DNA of 33,784 bases from JAOZTV01 sp965371805 (GTDB lineage Bacteria > Acidobacteriota > Aminicenantia > UBA2199): assembly GCA_965371805.1 (NCBI GenBank), contig CBDUZW010000060.1, forward strand, positions 1-33,784, in the 5' to 3' direction. Positions 7,644 to 15,555 of this stretch are shown piece after piece. The notes under the pieces were generated by a model. That model did not search any database, was not told where the DNA came from, and saw only the letters and a program-made list of their open reading frames with translations. Made by a program: the position numbers and the translations under genes. Positions within the stretch are counted from its first letter, which is position 1, and every line of letters starts with the position of its first letter.

Positions 7644-8738
7644 TCAATTAATTTTAAATAAATCAGGTTTGCTTTTAACTTTTTCCTTTAAAATATCTAT
7701 AGTTTTTTTACCCCAATCCAAGATAAGAACATCTGCCTCTTCATTACTATGTCCTAAGTTGACTAATCTTTTTTTATACCTATTATTTAATTTAAGCAAT
7801 TCAAAATATTCATTAGGCTTTTTATTTTTTTTTTTTGCTAAAGTTGTATCAATTAATGAAGCAGTTAAGTCAAATGAAAGACATAACTGCAAATTCCTTT
7901 CAGAGATATCCATGTCATGTTCTACTATAAGTTCCTCAGACCGCCTAATTACCTCTTCTATTCCCTTTTGTTCAAAGATAATGAAGAAAAGTTCTACAGC
8001 TTTATTAATTGTTTTTTCTTTCTTTGGTTTATTTAACACTTCTTTATTCAGTTTCTGCTTAACTATAATAGGTGTTTTTATTATTTTTTTTGTTTTAGTG
8101 CCTAGTACAACTTCATTTTTTACCTCAGCACCTTCTTTTTTAACTTCAGATTCAGTTGAAAAGAATTGCCCTTTTATAAAAAGACCCATAAAAAACAAAG
8201 CCAGGACTGATGCTACAAAACCTGAAATCTTTACCGTTTTTTTATTATCAGCTATCCAACTTTTGATTTTTTTTCCTCTCTCTTTTCCACCATCAACTTC
8301 TACCTTTTCATCTTTTTCATTCTCTTGAATTTGAGAAGATGAATTCCCTTTATTATCAGCCTCCTGGTCATCTTCTATGTTGCCTGATAATTCTTCTACG
8401 TTCTGTTCTTCTGTTTCAGAATTTTCAGATAACTTATCTATCTCTTCCTGAGATAAAAAGTTTGATTGCTCAGATTCCTGTACTGCTGGTTCAATAACTT
8501 CCTGAACAACATTCAGTTTATCTATTTCTTCCTGTGAAAGTGAATTACTTTTACTACTGTTTTTATCAGTAAGTTCACTCAGGTTTCCTGCAACTTCATC
8601 TATTTCATCCTGTGACAACATGCTTGATATATTAATATTCTCTTCTTTTATATCATCTCCTTGATCACTTGAAGCACCTGTAAGCTTATCAATCTCTTCC
8701 TGCGAGAGCACATTACTTTGATTATCATCATTTCCCAT
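7644..8738 (-). CDS. Single-pass membrane protein with four FliM-type CheY-binding motifs
   Basis: I recognise no family for the whole protein (364 residues from the chosen ATG). The N-terminal 165 residues are acidic and low-complexity. They contain LSQEEIDKL at 11-19, LSQDEIDEV at 41-49, LSQEEIDKL at 67-75 and LSQEEIDKL at 95-103, spaced 26-30 residues apart. This matches the FliM N-terminal peptide that binds phosphorylated CheY (consensus LSQxEIDALL). A lysine-rich stretch and one membrane helix follow (about 169-188), so the motifs should be cytoplasmic. A periplasmic linker and a helical domain of about 120 residues (245-364) complete it. There is no SpoA/CheC-like domain, so it is not FliM or FliN. 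The ATG at 8738 has AGGA seven bases upstream; an in-frame start nine codons earlier lacks one. TATAAT at 8755-8760 (minus) may be its -10. A CheY sink, tether or localisation array is an inferred role. Confidence 0.85.
   Translation of the reverse strand: MGNDDNQSNVLSQEEIDKLTGASSDQGDDIKEENINISSMLSQDEIDEVAGNLSELTDKNSSKSNSLSQEEIDKLNVVQEVIEPAVQESEQSNFLSQEEIDKLSENSETEEQNVEELSGNIEDDQEADNKGNSSSQIQENEKDEKVEVDGGKERGKKIKSWIADNKKTVKISGFVASVLALFFMGLFIKGQFFSTESEVKKEGAEVKNEVVLGTKTKKIIKTPIIVKQKLNKEVLNKPKKEKTINKAVELFFIIFEQKGIEEVIRRSEELIVEHDMDISERNLQLCLSFDLTASLIDTTLAKKKNKKPNEYFELLKLNNRYKKRLVNLGHSNEEADVLILDWGKKTIDILKEKVKSKPDLFKIN
8430..8711 (-). repeat. Four-copy peptide repeat encoding LSQ-[ED]-EID motifs
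   Basis: This is the coding segment of the four motif copies in the membrane protein. Copies lie at about 8711-8682, 8621-8592, 8543-8514 and 8459-8430. The copies differ in codon use while keeping the peptide: leucine and serine codons vary and the linkers are unrelated. This argues for old duplications held by selection rather than a recent tandem expansion. Confidence 0.75.
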
Positions 8739-8792
8739 TTTATGTCCTATACTCATTATACACATATTTATTTTTTTTTAAACTAAAAAACT

Positions 8793-8821
8793 TTGATTTT
8801 TTTTGGTGGGAATGGTATAAA
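8793..8821 (+). promoter_or_regulatory. Probable promoter giving a leaderless transcript
   Basis: TTGATT (8793-8798) and TATAAA (8816-8821) are separated by 17 bp, a good sigma-70 arrangement. The ATG of the downstream gene comes only 8 bases after the -10 and has no Shine-Dalgarno. Transcription would therefore start at or within a base or two of the start codon. Confidence 0.5.
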
Positions 8822-8829
8822 ATTAAATA

Positions 8830-9720
8830 ATGAAAAACAAAAAATTAATACCATTGATTATTCTATCAATATTGTTTCTTTCTTCATTTCATTTTTCTAC
8901 AGAAATAAGTACCCAGGATTCTTACTATGATTCATTATTATCTATTGAATCAGCAAGAAAATTATATAAAAAAAAACATTATGAAGAAGCTTTAGCCAGT
9001 TTATTAAAAGTAGCAAGTATTACCAAGAACAATAAACTTAAGTCTGAGGCTATTATAGAAATTGCCTTTGTGAAATTTCTTATGGGTTATAGTTCTCAAA
9101 GCTATGGAGTCTTTATTAAAAGATCAATAAAATTGTATAGAAACATAGAATTATCTCCAAATCACTATGCTGCATTCAAAAAAGTTTTTAAAAAAATACA
9201 AAGAGAGTATATCCCGGAAAAGCCAAAGACTAAATCATTTAGAGAAACAATAATTAAAACATCCAGATCAGAATTGAATGGCATAAAAGATATGGAGCTT
9301 AAGAATAATCTGATGTTTAAATTGAAAAAAGAAATTTCAACATTAAAAGAATCAAATAATCAGCTTCAAGAGAGAGATAAAATTCTTAAACAGAAATTAT
9401 TATCAGTGAAAAAAAATAATAATAAAATCGCCTCAACTATCACTAGACAAAAAAAGATCATATCCTCTTTGAAAACCTTAAGAGAGAGGGATTATAAATC
9501 ACAATATATAAAATTAAAAACAAAAACAGAGAAAATTGAAAAAACAATAAAGGAACAAGATAAAATAATTTTTCAATTAAGAGAAGACAGAAAAAAAGAA
9601 AAGCTTGAATTAATACAACAAAATGGTATCAAAACAGAAAAAAAGAATAAATTAGATACAACTCTCAAAAAAGAAAACGTTTTTAAAACCTTACATCAAA
9701 TCTGGGAAAAAAGTTTATAG
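8830..9720 (+). CDS. Exported helical/coiled-coil protein of unknown function
   Basis: A 296-residue protein with an N-terminal signal segment (about 6-23, no lipobox cysteine). A TPR-like helical pair follows at about 35-95 (ARKLYKKKHYEEALASLLKVAS), then a long lysine/glutamate-rich coiled coil from about 150 to 280 with KLKKEISTLKES, LQERDKILKQKL and IIFQLREDRKKEK. It should sit in the periplasm, possibly as an elongated scaffold. It is divergent from the CheY-motif membrane protein with 91 bases between start codons, so the two may be co-regulated and may contact each other in the periplasm. It resembles the tol-pal-associated YbgF class only in layout, and I would not assign it there. Confidence 0.75.
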   Translation: MKNKKLIPLIILSILFLSSFHFSTEISTQDSYYDSLLSIESARKLYKKKHYEEALASLLKVASITKNNKLKSEAIIEIAFVKFLMGYSSQSYGVFIKRSIKLYRNIELSPNHYAAFKKVFKKIQREYIPEKPKTKSFRETIIKTSRSELNGIKDMELKNNLMFKLKKEISTLKESNNQLQERDKILKQKLLSVKKNNNKIASTITRQKKIISSLKTLRERDYKSQYIKLKTKTEKIEKTIKEQDKIIFQLREDRKKEKLELIQQNGIKTEKKNKLDTTLKKENVFKTLHQIWEKSL

Positions 9721-9739
9721 TATTTTGTAAATTTTTCTA

Positions 9740-10657
9740 CTAAACCAAATTTTGAGCTAACAAAATCGCCTCAGCCATACTTGAGGGATTTGCAATGTCT
9801 TTCCCTGCTATATCAAATGCAGTCCCATGATCAGGAGATGTCCTTATATACGGAAGACCCAATGTCAAATTCACACCTGAATTAATGTTTAACAGCTTAA
9901 ATGGGATCAATCCCTGATCATGATACCAGGAAATAACCACTGAATCTTTAGTCTCCAGGGCTTTTAAAAAAATAGTATCAGGAGGAAATGGTCCCTCTAT
10001 ATTCATGTTTTTTTTTAATACTGAAATTGCAGGTATTATCTCATTGAGTTCTTCCGATCCCATTATCCCATTTTCACCTGCGTGAGGATTTAAGCCTGGA
10101 ACAAGTATTTTAAACTTCTTTTTAAATTTACTGGTTAATTCCATATTAACAAAGTTGATAAAATCAACAATTCTGTCTTTTTTTATTAATGGAGCAACCT
10201 CTAAGAGAGGTATATGAATCGAATATAAAACAGTGCGCATGTTTTCTGACCAAAATGCCATTGCATATTTTTCAACACCAGCACTATCAGCAAGATATTG
10301 GGTATGACCTTTATACTTAATGCCGGATTCTATCCAGTTATTTTTTGATATTGGGGCAGTTATAAGAGCATCTACATGTTGTTTTAACGCAAGATTGACA
10401 CCAAACTGGACAAATTTAAATGAATTATGACCCTTTGTATGAGGGTCATTTAATTCAAGAAAATAAATCCCTTTTTTATCAATTTCACTAATATTTTTTA
10501 TGTGATTCAGCTCAGACCAATCAATTCCGCCATTTTCTCCAATTATAAGAACCGGATATTTCAATTCAATAATTTTTAAACTTTTTTTTACAATTTCCGG
10601 ACCAATACCTTCGATGTCTCCAATTGATATAGCAAGGATCGGTGTTTTTTTATTCAA
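9740..10657 (-). CDS. pdxA: 4-hydroxythreonine-4-phosphate dehydrogenase
   Basis: PdxA oxidises 4-phosphohydroxy-L-threonine with NAD(P)+ in the DXP-dependent route to pyridoxal phosphate. The product decarboxylates to 3-amino-1-hydroxyacetone phosphate for PdxJ. Seen here: GDIEGIGPEI at the N-terminus, ITAPISKNNW (about 112-121), the KGHTQYLAD metal-ligand region, NPHAGENGIMG, YHDQGLIPFKLL and the C-terminal YIRTSPDHGTAFDIAGK. The length of 305 is slightly short but complete. The only start that keeps the conserved N-terminus is a TTG at 10657 with no strong ribosome site. It lies 13 bases after the hfq-like stop, so translation is probably coupled to that gene. No other pyridoxine gene is in the window. 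Confidence 0.93.
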   Translation of the reverse strand: MNKKTPILAISIGDIEGIGPEIVKKSLKIIELKYPVLIIGENGGIDWSELNHIKNISEIDKKGIYFLELNDPHTKGHNSFKFVQFGVNLALKQHVDALITAPISKNNWIESGIKYKGHTQYLADSAGVEKYAMAFWSENMRTVLYSIHIPLLEVAPLIKKDRIVDFINFVNMELTSKFKKKFKILVPGLNPHAGENGIMGSEELNEIIPAISVLKKNMNIEGPFPPDTIFLKALETKDSVVISWYHDQGLIPFKLLNINSGVNLTLGLPYIRTSPDHGTAFDIAGKDIANPSSMAEAILLAQNLV

Positions 10658-10670
10658 TTCTAATTAATTT

Positions 10671-11018
10671 CTATGATTCCATTTCATCAGGAGCTATTAC
10701 TTCCTCAAGTATTTCATCATCTTCAGGATTAAACTCATTATCTTTGTAAAAATATTTTATAAAATGTTTGAATATTATAAGATTTCTTTTATCCTTACTT
10801 TTAACTTTTATACATTTTTCATCATACCATTCTATAAAGCATTTTATTTGTTCACCATCAATTAATTCAATAATCATGTGTGTTTTGGCATCCATTTGTT
10901 TTTTATAATAATAATTCTCTGCATTTGTTCTGAATTGAGGAACAATCTTCTTTCTATTATCTCTCTTTGTGTATTTTTCAATATCATTAATACTTGGTTT
11001 TATTAGCCTTCTGGTCAT
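10671..11018 (-). CDS. hfq: Hfq-like RNA chaperone with N-terminal extension
   Basis: An Sm-fold protein, divergent from enterobacterial Hfq. Residues 34-92 align with the Hfq core by eye. YYYKKQMDAKTHMIIELIDG takes the place of the first helix and strand of Sm1, FIEWYDEKCIKV matches the IESFDQFVILL region, and IIFKHFIKYF matches the Sm2 motif YKHAIS. About 33 mostly basic residues precede the Sm fold and an acidic tail follows (93-115), the reverse of E. coli Hfq, whose extension is C-terminal only. The ATG at 11018 has AGGAG; a longer frame upstream does not. It is co-oriented with pdxA and has its own promoter. RNA binding and ring formation are family knowledge, not shown here. Confidence 0.7.
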   Translation of the reverse strand: MTRRLIKPSINDIEKYTKRDNRKKIVPQFRTNAENYYYKKQMDAKTHMIIELIDGEQIKCFIEWYDEKCIKVKSKDKRNLIIFKHFIKYFYKDNEFNPEDDEILEEVIAPDEMES

Positions 11019-11040
11019 TTTAACTCCTACTTTGAGAATA

Positions 11041-11069
11041 AGTCTATTACAGAATATATAAAAAGTCAA
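11041..11069 (-). promoter_or_regulatory. Promoter of the hfq-like/pdxA unit
   Basis: On the minus strand TTGACT (11069-11064) is followed after 17 bp by TAGACT (11046-11041). The leader to the ATG at 11018 is then about 15-20 bases and contains the AGGAG ribosome site. Confidence 0.55.
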
Positions 11070-11155
11070 ATATAGTTTTTTAAAAAAATATTATTTGACT
11101 TTATTTATTTGATATGATAATTAATCCTATTATAGATTAAAATATAGGAGTATTT

Positions 11156-12487
11156 ATGGTTTCAAGAGCTAAATGGGGTACAAAATTAGGGTTTATTCTT
11201 GCAGCATCCGGTTCTGCTGTTGGACTTGGTAATATCTGGAAATTCCCTTATATAACCGGAATTTATGGAGGCGGAGCCTTCGTTTTAGTATACCTTGCCT
11301 GTATTCTGATTGTGGGTCTACCTATAATGATTGCAGAGTTAATGATCGGGCATAAAAGTCAAAAAAATCCAATCGGTGGTTTTCAAGATTTACATAAAAA
11401 GAAGAGTTTTTGGGTTTTAGGGGGTGTCATTGGAGTTGCTACTGCATTTCTGATCCTATCATTCTATAGCGTCATTGCAGGATGGTCGATGGCTTATATA
11501 TTAAAATCTATCTCAGGTTTTTCAGGCTCACCCGAACAAATAATTGCGCAGTTTAAAACCTTAAAAGAGGCTCCATTTCTTTCTATTATGTGGCATACAA
11601 TATTTATGGGCCTTTCAATAGGAATTGTTATCAAAGGAGTTCAAAAAGGGATTGAAAAGTGGTCAAAAATTCTGATGCCCGGCTTGGTAATGATCTTAAT
11701 TGGACTTTCCATTTATGGAGTTTTTTTCACTTCCGGTGGTATAAAAGCACTTGAATTCCTATTTAAACCTGATTTCTCAAAACTATCCTCTGAGGGGGTA
11801 TTATCTGCACTCGGCCATGCATTTTTCACCCTTTCTTTAGGAATGGGAGCAATGATTACTTATGGCAGTTATTTAAAAAAAGATATAAATATTCCCAAAG
11901 CAGCTATAATAATTTCCATTCTTGATACTGTTATTGCACTATTTGCAGGAATTGCTATTTTCTCTATTGTGTTTGAATATGGTGGCGAGCCAGCTGCCGG
12001 ACCTGGCTTGATTTTTGAGACACTTCCAATTCTCTTTAAAGATATAAGTCCAATTATCTCAATATCATTCTTTTTATTGCTCACATTTGCAGCATTGACC
12101 TCAGCTATCAGTTTATTGGAAGTAGTCGTTTCATATTTCATCGATGAGAAAAATTGGTCCAGAATGAAGGCAACCCTACTTATTGGAGGATCAATCTATT
12201 TAGTAGGGATACTCTCTGCCGTAGATAGATGGAAATTGCCGTTTATGGAAAAAAAGCAATCTTTCTTTGATATCTTTGATTTTATTACAACAAACTATAT
12301 GCTCCCGGTTGCAGGATTATTAACAAGCCTATTTGTAGCATGGGTAATAAAAGAAATAATACGTGTAGAGGAGTTCAATTTCCTTAAAAAACATAGCGTA
12401 TTCTATCTCCCATGGAAATATACACTAAGATATATAAGCCCTATAGCAGTAATGATAATAATCTTACATGGCTTGGGAATTATTTGA
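11156..12487 (+). CDS. Neurotransmitter:sodium symporter (NSS) family transporter
   Basis: An inner-membrane Na+-coupled transporter of the LeuT/SNF family, usually moving amino acids or related amines. The 443 residues have about 11 membrane helices, as in other short bacterial members. The helix-1 signature is clear: WGTKLGFILAASGSAVGLGN then IWKFPYITGIYGGGAFVLVY, including the residues that frame the substrate and Na1/Na2 sites. The helix 6-8 region contains LGHAFFTLSLGMGAMITYGSYL and the TSAISLLEV stretch. AGGAG stands 6 bases before the ATG, and TTGACT at 11095 may be part of the promoter. It is divergent from hfq/pdxA and 6 bases ahead of the helical-repeat gene. The substrate cannot be assigned. 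Confidence 0.92.
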   Translation: MVSRAKWGTKLGFILAASGSAVGLGNIWKFPYITGIYGGGAFVLVYLACILIVGLPIMIAELMIGHKSQKNPIGGFQDLHKKKSFWVLGGVIGVATAFLILSFYSVIAGWSMAYILKSISGFSGSPEQIIAQFKTLKEAPFLSIMWHTIFMGLSIGIVIKGVQKGIEKWSKILMPGLVMILIGLSIYGVFFTSGGIKALEFLFKPDFSKLSSEGVLSALGHAFFTLSLGMGAMITYGSYLKKDINIPKAAIIISILDTVIALFAGIAIFSIVFEYGGEPAAGPGLIFETLPILFKDISPIISISFFLLLTFAALTSAISLLEVVVSYFIDEKNWSRMKATLLIGGSIYLVGILSAVDRWKLPFMEKKQSFFDIFDFITTNYMLPVAGLLTSLFVAWVIKEIIRVEEFNFLKKHSVFYLPWKYTLRYISPIAVMIIILHGLGII

Positions 12488-12493
12488 TTTTAC

Positions 12494-14113
12494 ATGAAAA
12501 AAACAAGAAACTCTGTCAAACTTGATTCTATTATAAAGGATTATAAATTAATTGAGGAGAATATCTTTATAGGAAGAATAGCAGACATTGCAAAAGAAGA
12601 TAAAGAACTTGTCATCTCAAGAATTCAATCACTTTTAAAAGACAGAAAAATAGGCATTCATTTGAAATATTTAATTATAAAAATTATCGGGACATTAAAA
12701 TTCCAAATTTTCATTTCACTACTTTCAAGCTTATTATATGAGGAAGAAAAGGACAGAATAATAAATGAAATATTAAATAGTTTAACAAATATTATTTGTA
12801 TTGAATCTTATAAAGTTGTTACTTCTTTTTTTTCAGAACCAAAAAATATAAAGCTCCTTCCAAAATTTATGGGGTATTTAAAATTATTCTATACTAGAAG
12901 TCCATTAATTTACCATTTTGATTTATTTTATAGAGATAGAGGGGAGGTAAAAAACATTGAGGTCAGCAGCAATTTTTTAATAGATAATCTTCAAGAACCT
13001 TATTTAAAAGATTTACTCCCTGCAATTTTCAGTAAGTATAAAATAATCAGTTTTGAAGCTTTAAAATTATTCGAAAGAAAACCAAGTTCACTTTTTTATA
13101 ATTGTATAAATGAAATATTCCTGGAAAAACATAAAGACGAAGAGGATATATACTTCAAACAAATTGTAAGAACTCTTTTTAATAATGCCTCCGTTTCTCC
13201 TCATAAAAAAAAAATATTCGTGAAATTGAGAGGCCAAATGAAGCTACTTTCAAAAAAAAGGAAAAATTATTTTATGATTTTTTTACTTAAGCTTGATACA
13301 AATGAGATATTGGATGAGGCTCTTAATATTTATAAAGAATTAGATATTGACGAAAAACTATTGTTTTTCATCAATCTGGACCCGGCAATTTATCCTGTTT
13401 ATAAGGAATTCATAAAAAGCAATTTTATTAAAGAGACCGATGAGAAAATACTTTTAAGAATGATTTCAATTTTTATCAAAAGCAATGAGTACGATCTTCT
13501 TTTTAAGATCACCGCAGATCAAATTGGGACAAGAAAAGGAAAATTATTAAACCTGATAATTGAAACAGGAACAAAAAACCTAAGTTATTACTTTTCAAAA
13601 TTTATTTTAACAACAGAAAAAGACACTATACTACTAATTGCAATAGGTTATATTATGACAGATTGCCCTGATGCCCATTATGATATTATCCAGAAAACTC
13701 TTTTCTCAGGCGTAGACTTAAGAATAAAACAGAGAATAATTAGAAATATTAAAAACTTTAATAATAAAAATATTAGAAAGATCCTGAAAAAAATTCTCAA
13801 TAAAACTATTATATTAAATGCGATTGAAAAAGATTTTTTATTAATGATCATTACTTTACAGGAAAAAGATATAATTGATGCTCCCCTGAAAGAAAAATTA
13901 CTGAACAGAATCCTGCAAATGATGGAAGAAACAGACTTAAAAGACATTGTAAATTTTATATATTTTTTTGACAGTTTTTCAGTCAATACTCCAGAACAAA
14001 AAACTTTGATAATAGATGAATTAAAGATGATTCAGATTACTTTGTTAAAATCACCAAAAAATGATAACCTAGTAAGTATGATATATAAATTGATTAAAAA
14101 AATAGACATCTAA
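12494..14113 (+). CDS. Large helical-repeat (HEAT/ARM-like) protein of unknown function
   Basis: A 539-residue protein, probably cytoplasmic: no signal peptide or membrane segment. It is built almost entirely of alternating amphipathic helices of 15-20 residues, very rich in Leu, Ile and Lys, which suggests an ARM/HEAT-type solenoid for protein binding. No catalytic motif is visible. It starts 6 bases after the transporter stop with no clear ribosome site, so translation is probably coupled. Its last 69 bases, stop codon and 10 further bases are repeated, with six transitions, at 15840-15918. The original 3' neighbourhood of the gene was therefore probably altered by an insertion. Confidence 0.75.
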   Translation: MKKTRNSVKLDSIIKDYKLIEENIFIGRIADIAKEDKELVISRIQSLLKDRKIGIHLKYLIIKIIGTLKFQIFISLLSSLLYEEEKDRIINEILNSLTNIICIESYKVVTSFFSEPKNIKLLPKFMGYLKLFYTRSPLIYHFDLFYRDRGEVKNIEVSSNFLIDNLQEPYLKDLLPAIFSKYKIISFEALKLFERKPSSLFYNCINEIFLEKHKDEEDIYFKQIVRTLFNNASVSPHKKKIFVKLRGQMKLLSKKRKNYFMIFLLKLDTNEILDEALNIYKELDIDEKLLFFINLDPAIYPVYKEFIKSNFIKETDEKILLRMISIFIKSNEYDLLFKITADQIGTRKGKLLNLIIETGTKNLSYYFSKFILTTEKDTILLIAIGYIMTDCPDAHYDIIQKTLFSGVDLRIKQRIIRNIKNFNNKNIRKILKKILNKTIILNAIEKDFLLMIITLQEKDIIDAPLKEKLLNRILQMMEETDLKDIVNFIYFFDSFSVNTPEQKTLIIDELKMIQITLLKSPKNDNLVSMIYKLIKKIDI

Positions 14114-14123
14114 AAACCCAACT
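14045..14123 (+). repeat. Left copy of 79-bp direct repeat (gene 3' end)
   Basis: This 79-base stretch covers the final codons and stop of the helical-repeat gene plus 10 bases. It recurs at 15840-15918, offset by exactly 1795 bases, with no gaps and 73 of 79 positions identical. All six differences are transitions. In the reading frame three are silent (two AAA/AAG, one AAC/AAT), two change one codon Ile to Val, and one lies after the stop. Confidence 0.9.
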
Positions 14124-14142
14124 GTCACCTTATTTATTCCAA

Positions 14143-15162
14143 TTATATTGGATTTAATCTTCTTGTAGAATAGAAAACTTCCTGTTTATCTGCATTTATT
14201 ATTACTGTTCGTGGGATTATATATTTTCTTTTAAATTTTTCCTGAAATTCCGATACAAATTTATTAGAACCAAATGCAATACCCTCTGTTATATTTCTAT
14301 ATCTATATACAAGTATATCACCAATTCCAAGCCTTTGAAATAATGATTTTGATTCTTTATAAGCCTGATCCGATATTTTTGCTGTATTTTCTCTCTTTAC
14401 TTTACCTGATTCATATATAAATTCTCTATAAACAGGAAAAGTAACTTCTTTTTTTGTCCGGAACACTTCCTGTTTAAACCTGCCGGTTTCCCTATCTTTA
14501 AAAGTCTTTATTTCCTCTTTTATTATGTTAATTGTTTTCAATAGCTTTTTACCTTTTTTTGGATTCCTGATTCTTAAACCAATACTGCTCCATCTGTAAG
14601 CTTCAGGCTTTTTAACAATGCCGGCTCTAACTGAATTCAAGTCTATATAGGCACTGCAGATAAGCTCTGCGTCTCCCTTACTTATTGCGATTCCCTTAAA
14701 TCTGTCTCCCCAGAAAGCCCCCTTGCATTCATATTTATTATTATACCATTTGGAAAACCCCTGCTTGAGTTCCTGAACAAATCTGGATACAGAGCCAAGT
14801 CGCTTCCTGAGTCTTTCCACACCTCCATCATCATCATAATCTATTTCAAAAGAATTCTTTATAAAAGAGCCTTCTGGAGGCTCTGCATTATCGCCAAAAG
14901 CGTCTTTATATCTACCAAAAAGTTCTTTTTTAGTCGCACTCTGTGCCTCATCTCTTCTATTGGACAATAAAACATGAAAATGATTAGACATAATTGCAAA
15001 GGAAGTAATATCAACAAAAAAAGCTTTAGAAAGCTTAAACATCAATTGCATAAAATACTCTTTACCCTCACTATCAAGCAAAAACTCCCCTCGACTTGTC
15101 CTGGATATAACATGATAAGAACTATGCTCAGTATCAGTAAACCATCTATAAGATCTCCCCAC
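14143..15162 (-). CDS. REP-associated/IS200-like Y1 transposase
   Basis: A HUH single-strand DNA transposase of the TnpA-REP (RAYT) group. It has the two-histidine metal motif His61-Phe-His63 in AIMSNHFHVLLS and the probable catalytic Tyr140 in QGFSKWYNNKY. The family block GAFWGDRFKGIAI and the YIDLNSVRAGIVKKPEAYRWSS motif follow. The C-terminal third (about 240-339), including EGIAFGSNKFVSEFQEKF, is the extension found in long members of this group. At 339 residues it appears intact. Translation starts at a GTG with an excellent AGGAGG seven bases upstream. Such proteins are often domesticated single-copy genes that act on short hairpin repeats; here tandem repeats lie 65-110 bases upstream. 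A CCAAT/ATTGG hairpin overlaps its stop codon. Confidence 0.9.
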   Translation of the reverse strand: MGRSYRWFTDTEHSSYHVISRTSRGEFLLDSEGKEYFMQLMFKLSKAFFVDITSFAIMSNHFHVLLSNRRDEAQSATKKELFGRYKDAFGDNAEPPEGSFIKNSFEIDYDDDGGVERLRKRLGSVSRFVQELKQGFSKWYNNKYECKGAFWGDRFKGIAISKGDAELICSAYIDLNSVRAGIVKKPEAYRWSSIGLRIRNPKKGKKLLKTINIIKEEIKTFKDRETGRFKQEVFRTKKEVTFPVYREFIYESGKVKRENTAKISDQAYKESKSLFQRLGIGDILVYRYRNITEGIAFGSNKFVSEFQEKFKRKYIIPRTVIINADKQEVFYSTRRLNPI

Positions 15163-15555
15163 TTCTACCTCCTCTCGTCTACAAAATAAGTATGTTATAA
15201 AAAAACAATTTTTTCAACTTCTTGCCTGGCACTAAAATATGGCATGGCACTAAAATATGGCACTAAAATAATTACTAGGCCTGATTTTTTCCGCTTACCC
15301 CGTGCTGCAATATCCTTAATACCTAATCAATGCCTCATAGGGACCCGGAATATGCAAACACACCCTGTGTAAAAACTCTATTACATCTAAAACTTCAAAA
15401 TTTCGCTTTTTTCCAAGGTGCATTTTTAATTTCTGCTTTCAATATATTTGATCTTTTCCTGAGAAAATGATATGTAAACTATGTATTGAGCCAGCCTCAA
15501 CATTGAGTCATAATCATTATTGACTTTCAATAGAATCGAACCGTTGAGGTAAAAA
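15163..15555. other. Non-coding stretch beside the transposase
   Basis: No gene is supported here on either strand. The part next to the transposase has three short repeats (15227-15270). Further on are a small hairpin (ACACA/TGTGT at 15358-15370) and a CCTCAAC/GTTGAGG pair (15495-15501, 15543-15549) that encloses TTGACT. The second arm of that pair overlaps the GAGG ribosome site of the DUF2442 remnant. Base composition around 15280-15360 is richer in G+C than the surroundings. Confidence 0.5.
15227..15270. repeat. Three copies of a TGGCACTAAAATA repeat
   Basis: TGGCACTAAAATA occurs at 15227, 15245 and 15258, so the start-to-start spacings are 18 and 13. The first copy is part of the small palindrome TGCC-T-GGCA. 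They lie 65-110 bases upstream of the Y1 transposase start and could be recognition units for it. I saw no further copies elsewhere in the window. Confidence 0.7.

Noticed and set aside
7669..8328. 219-residue plus-strand frame opposite the CheY-motif protein
   Set aside because: Ser/Phe-rich mirror of a Lys/Glu-rich coding strand with no ribosome site; the minus frame carries the repeated motifs.
7644..8738. Assignment of the four-motif protein as FliM or FliN
   Set aside because: The motif is the FliM N-terminal peptide, but there is no CheC-like middle domain or SpoA domain, and a membrane helix is present.
14139..14151. CCAAT-TAT-ATTGG hairpin at the end of the transposase gene as an element end
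   Set aside because: A short AT-rich palindrome with no matching copy at the other end of the segment; noted only in the transposase entry.
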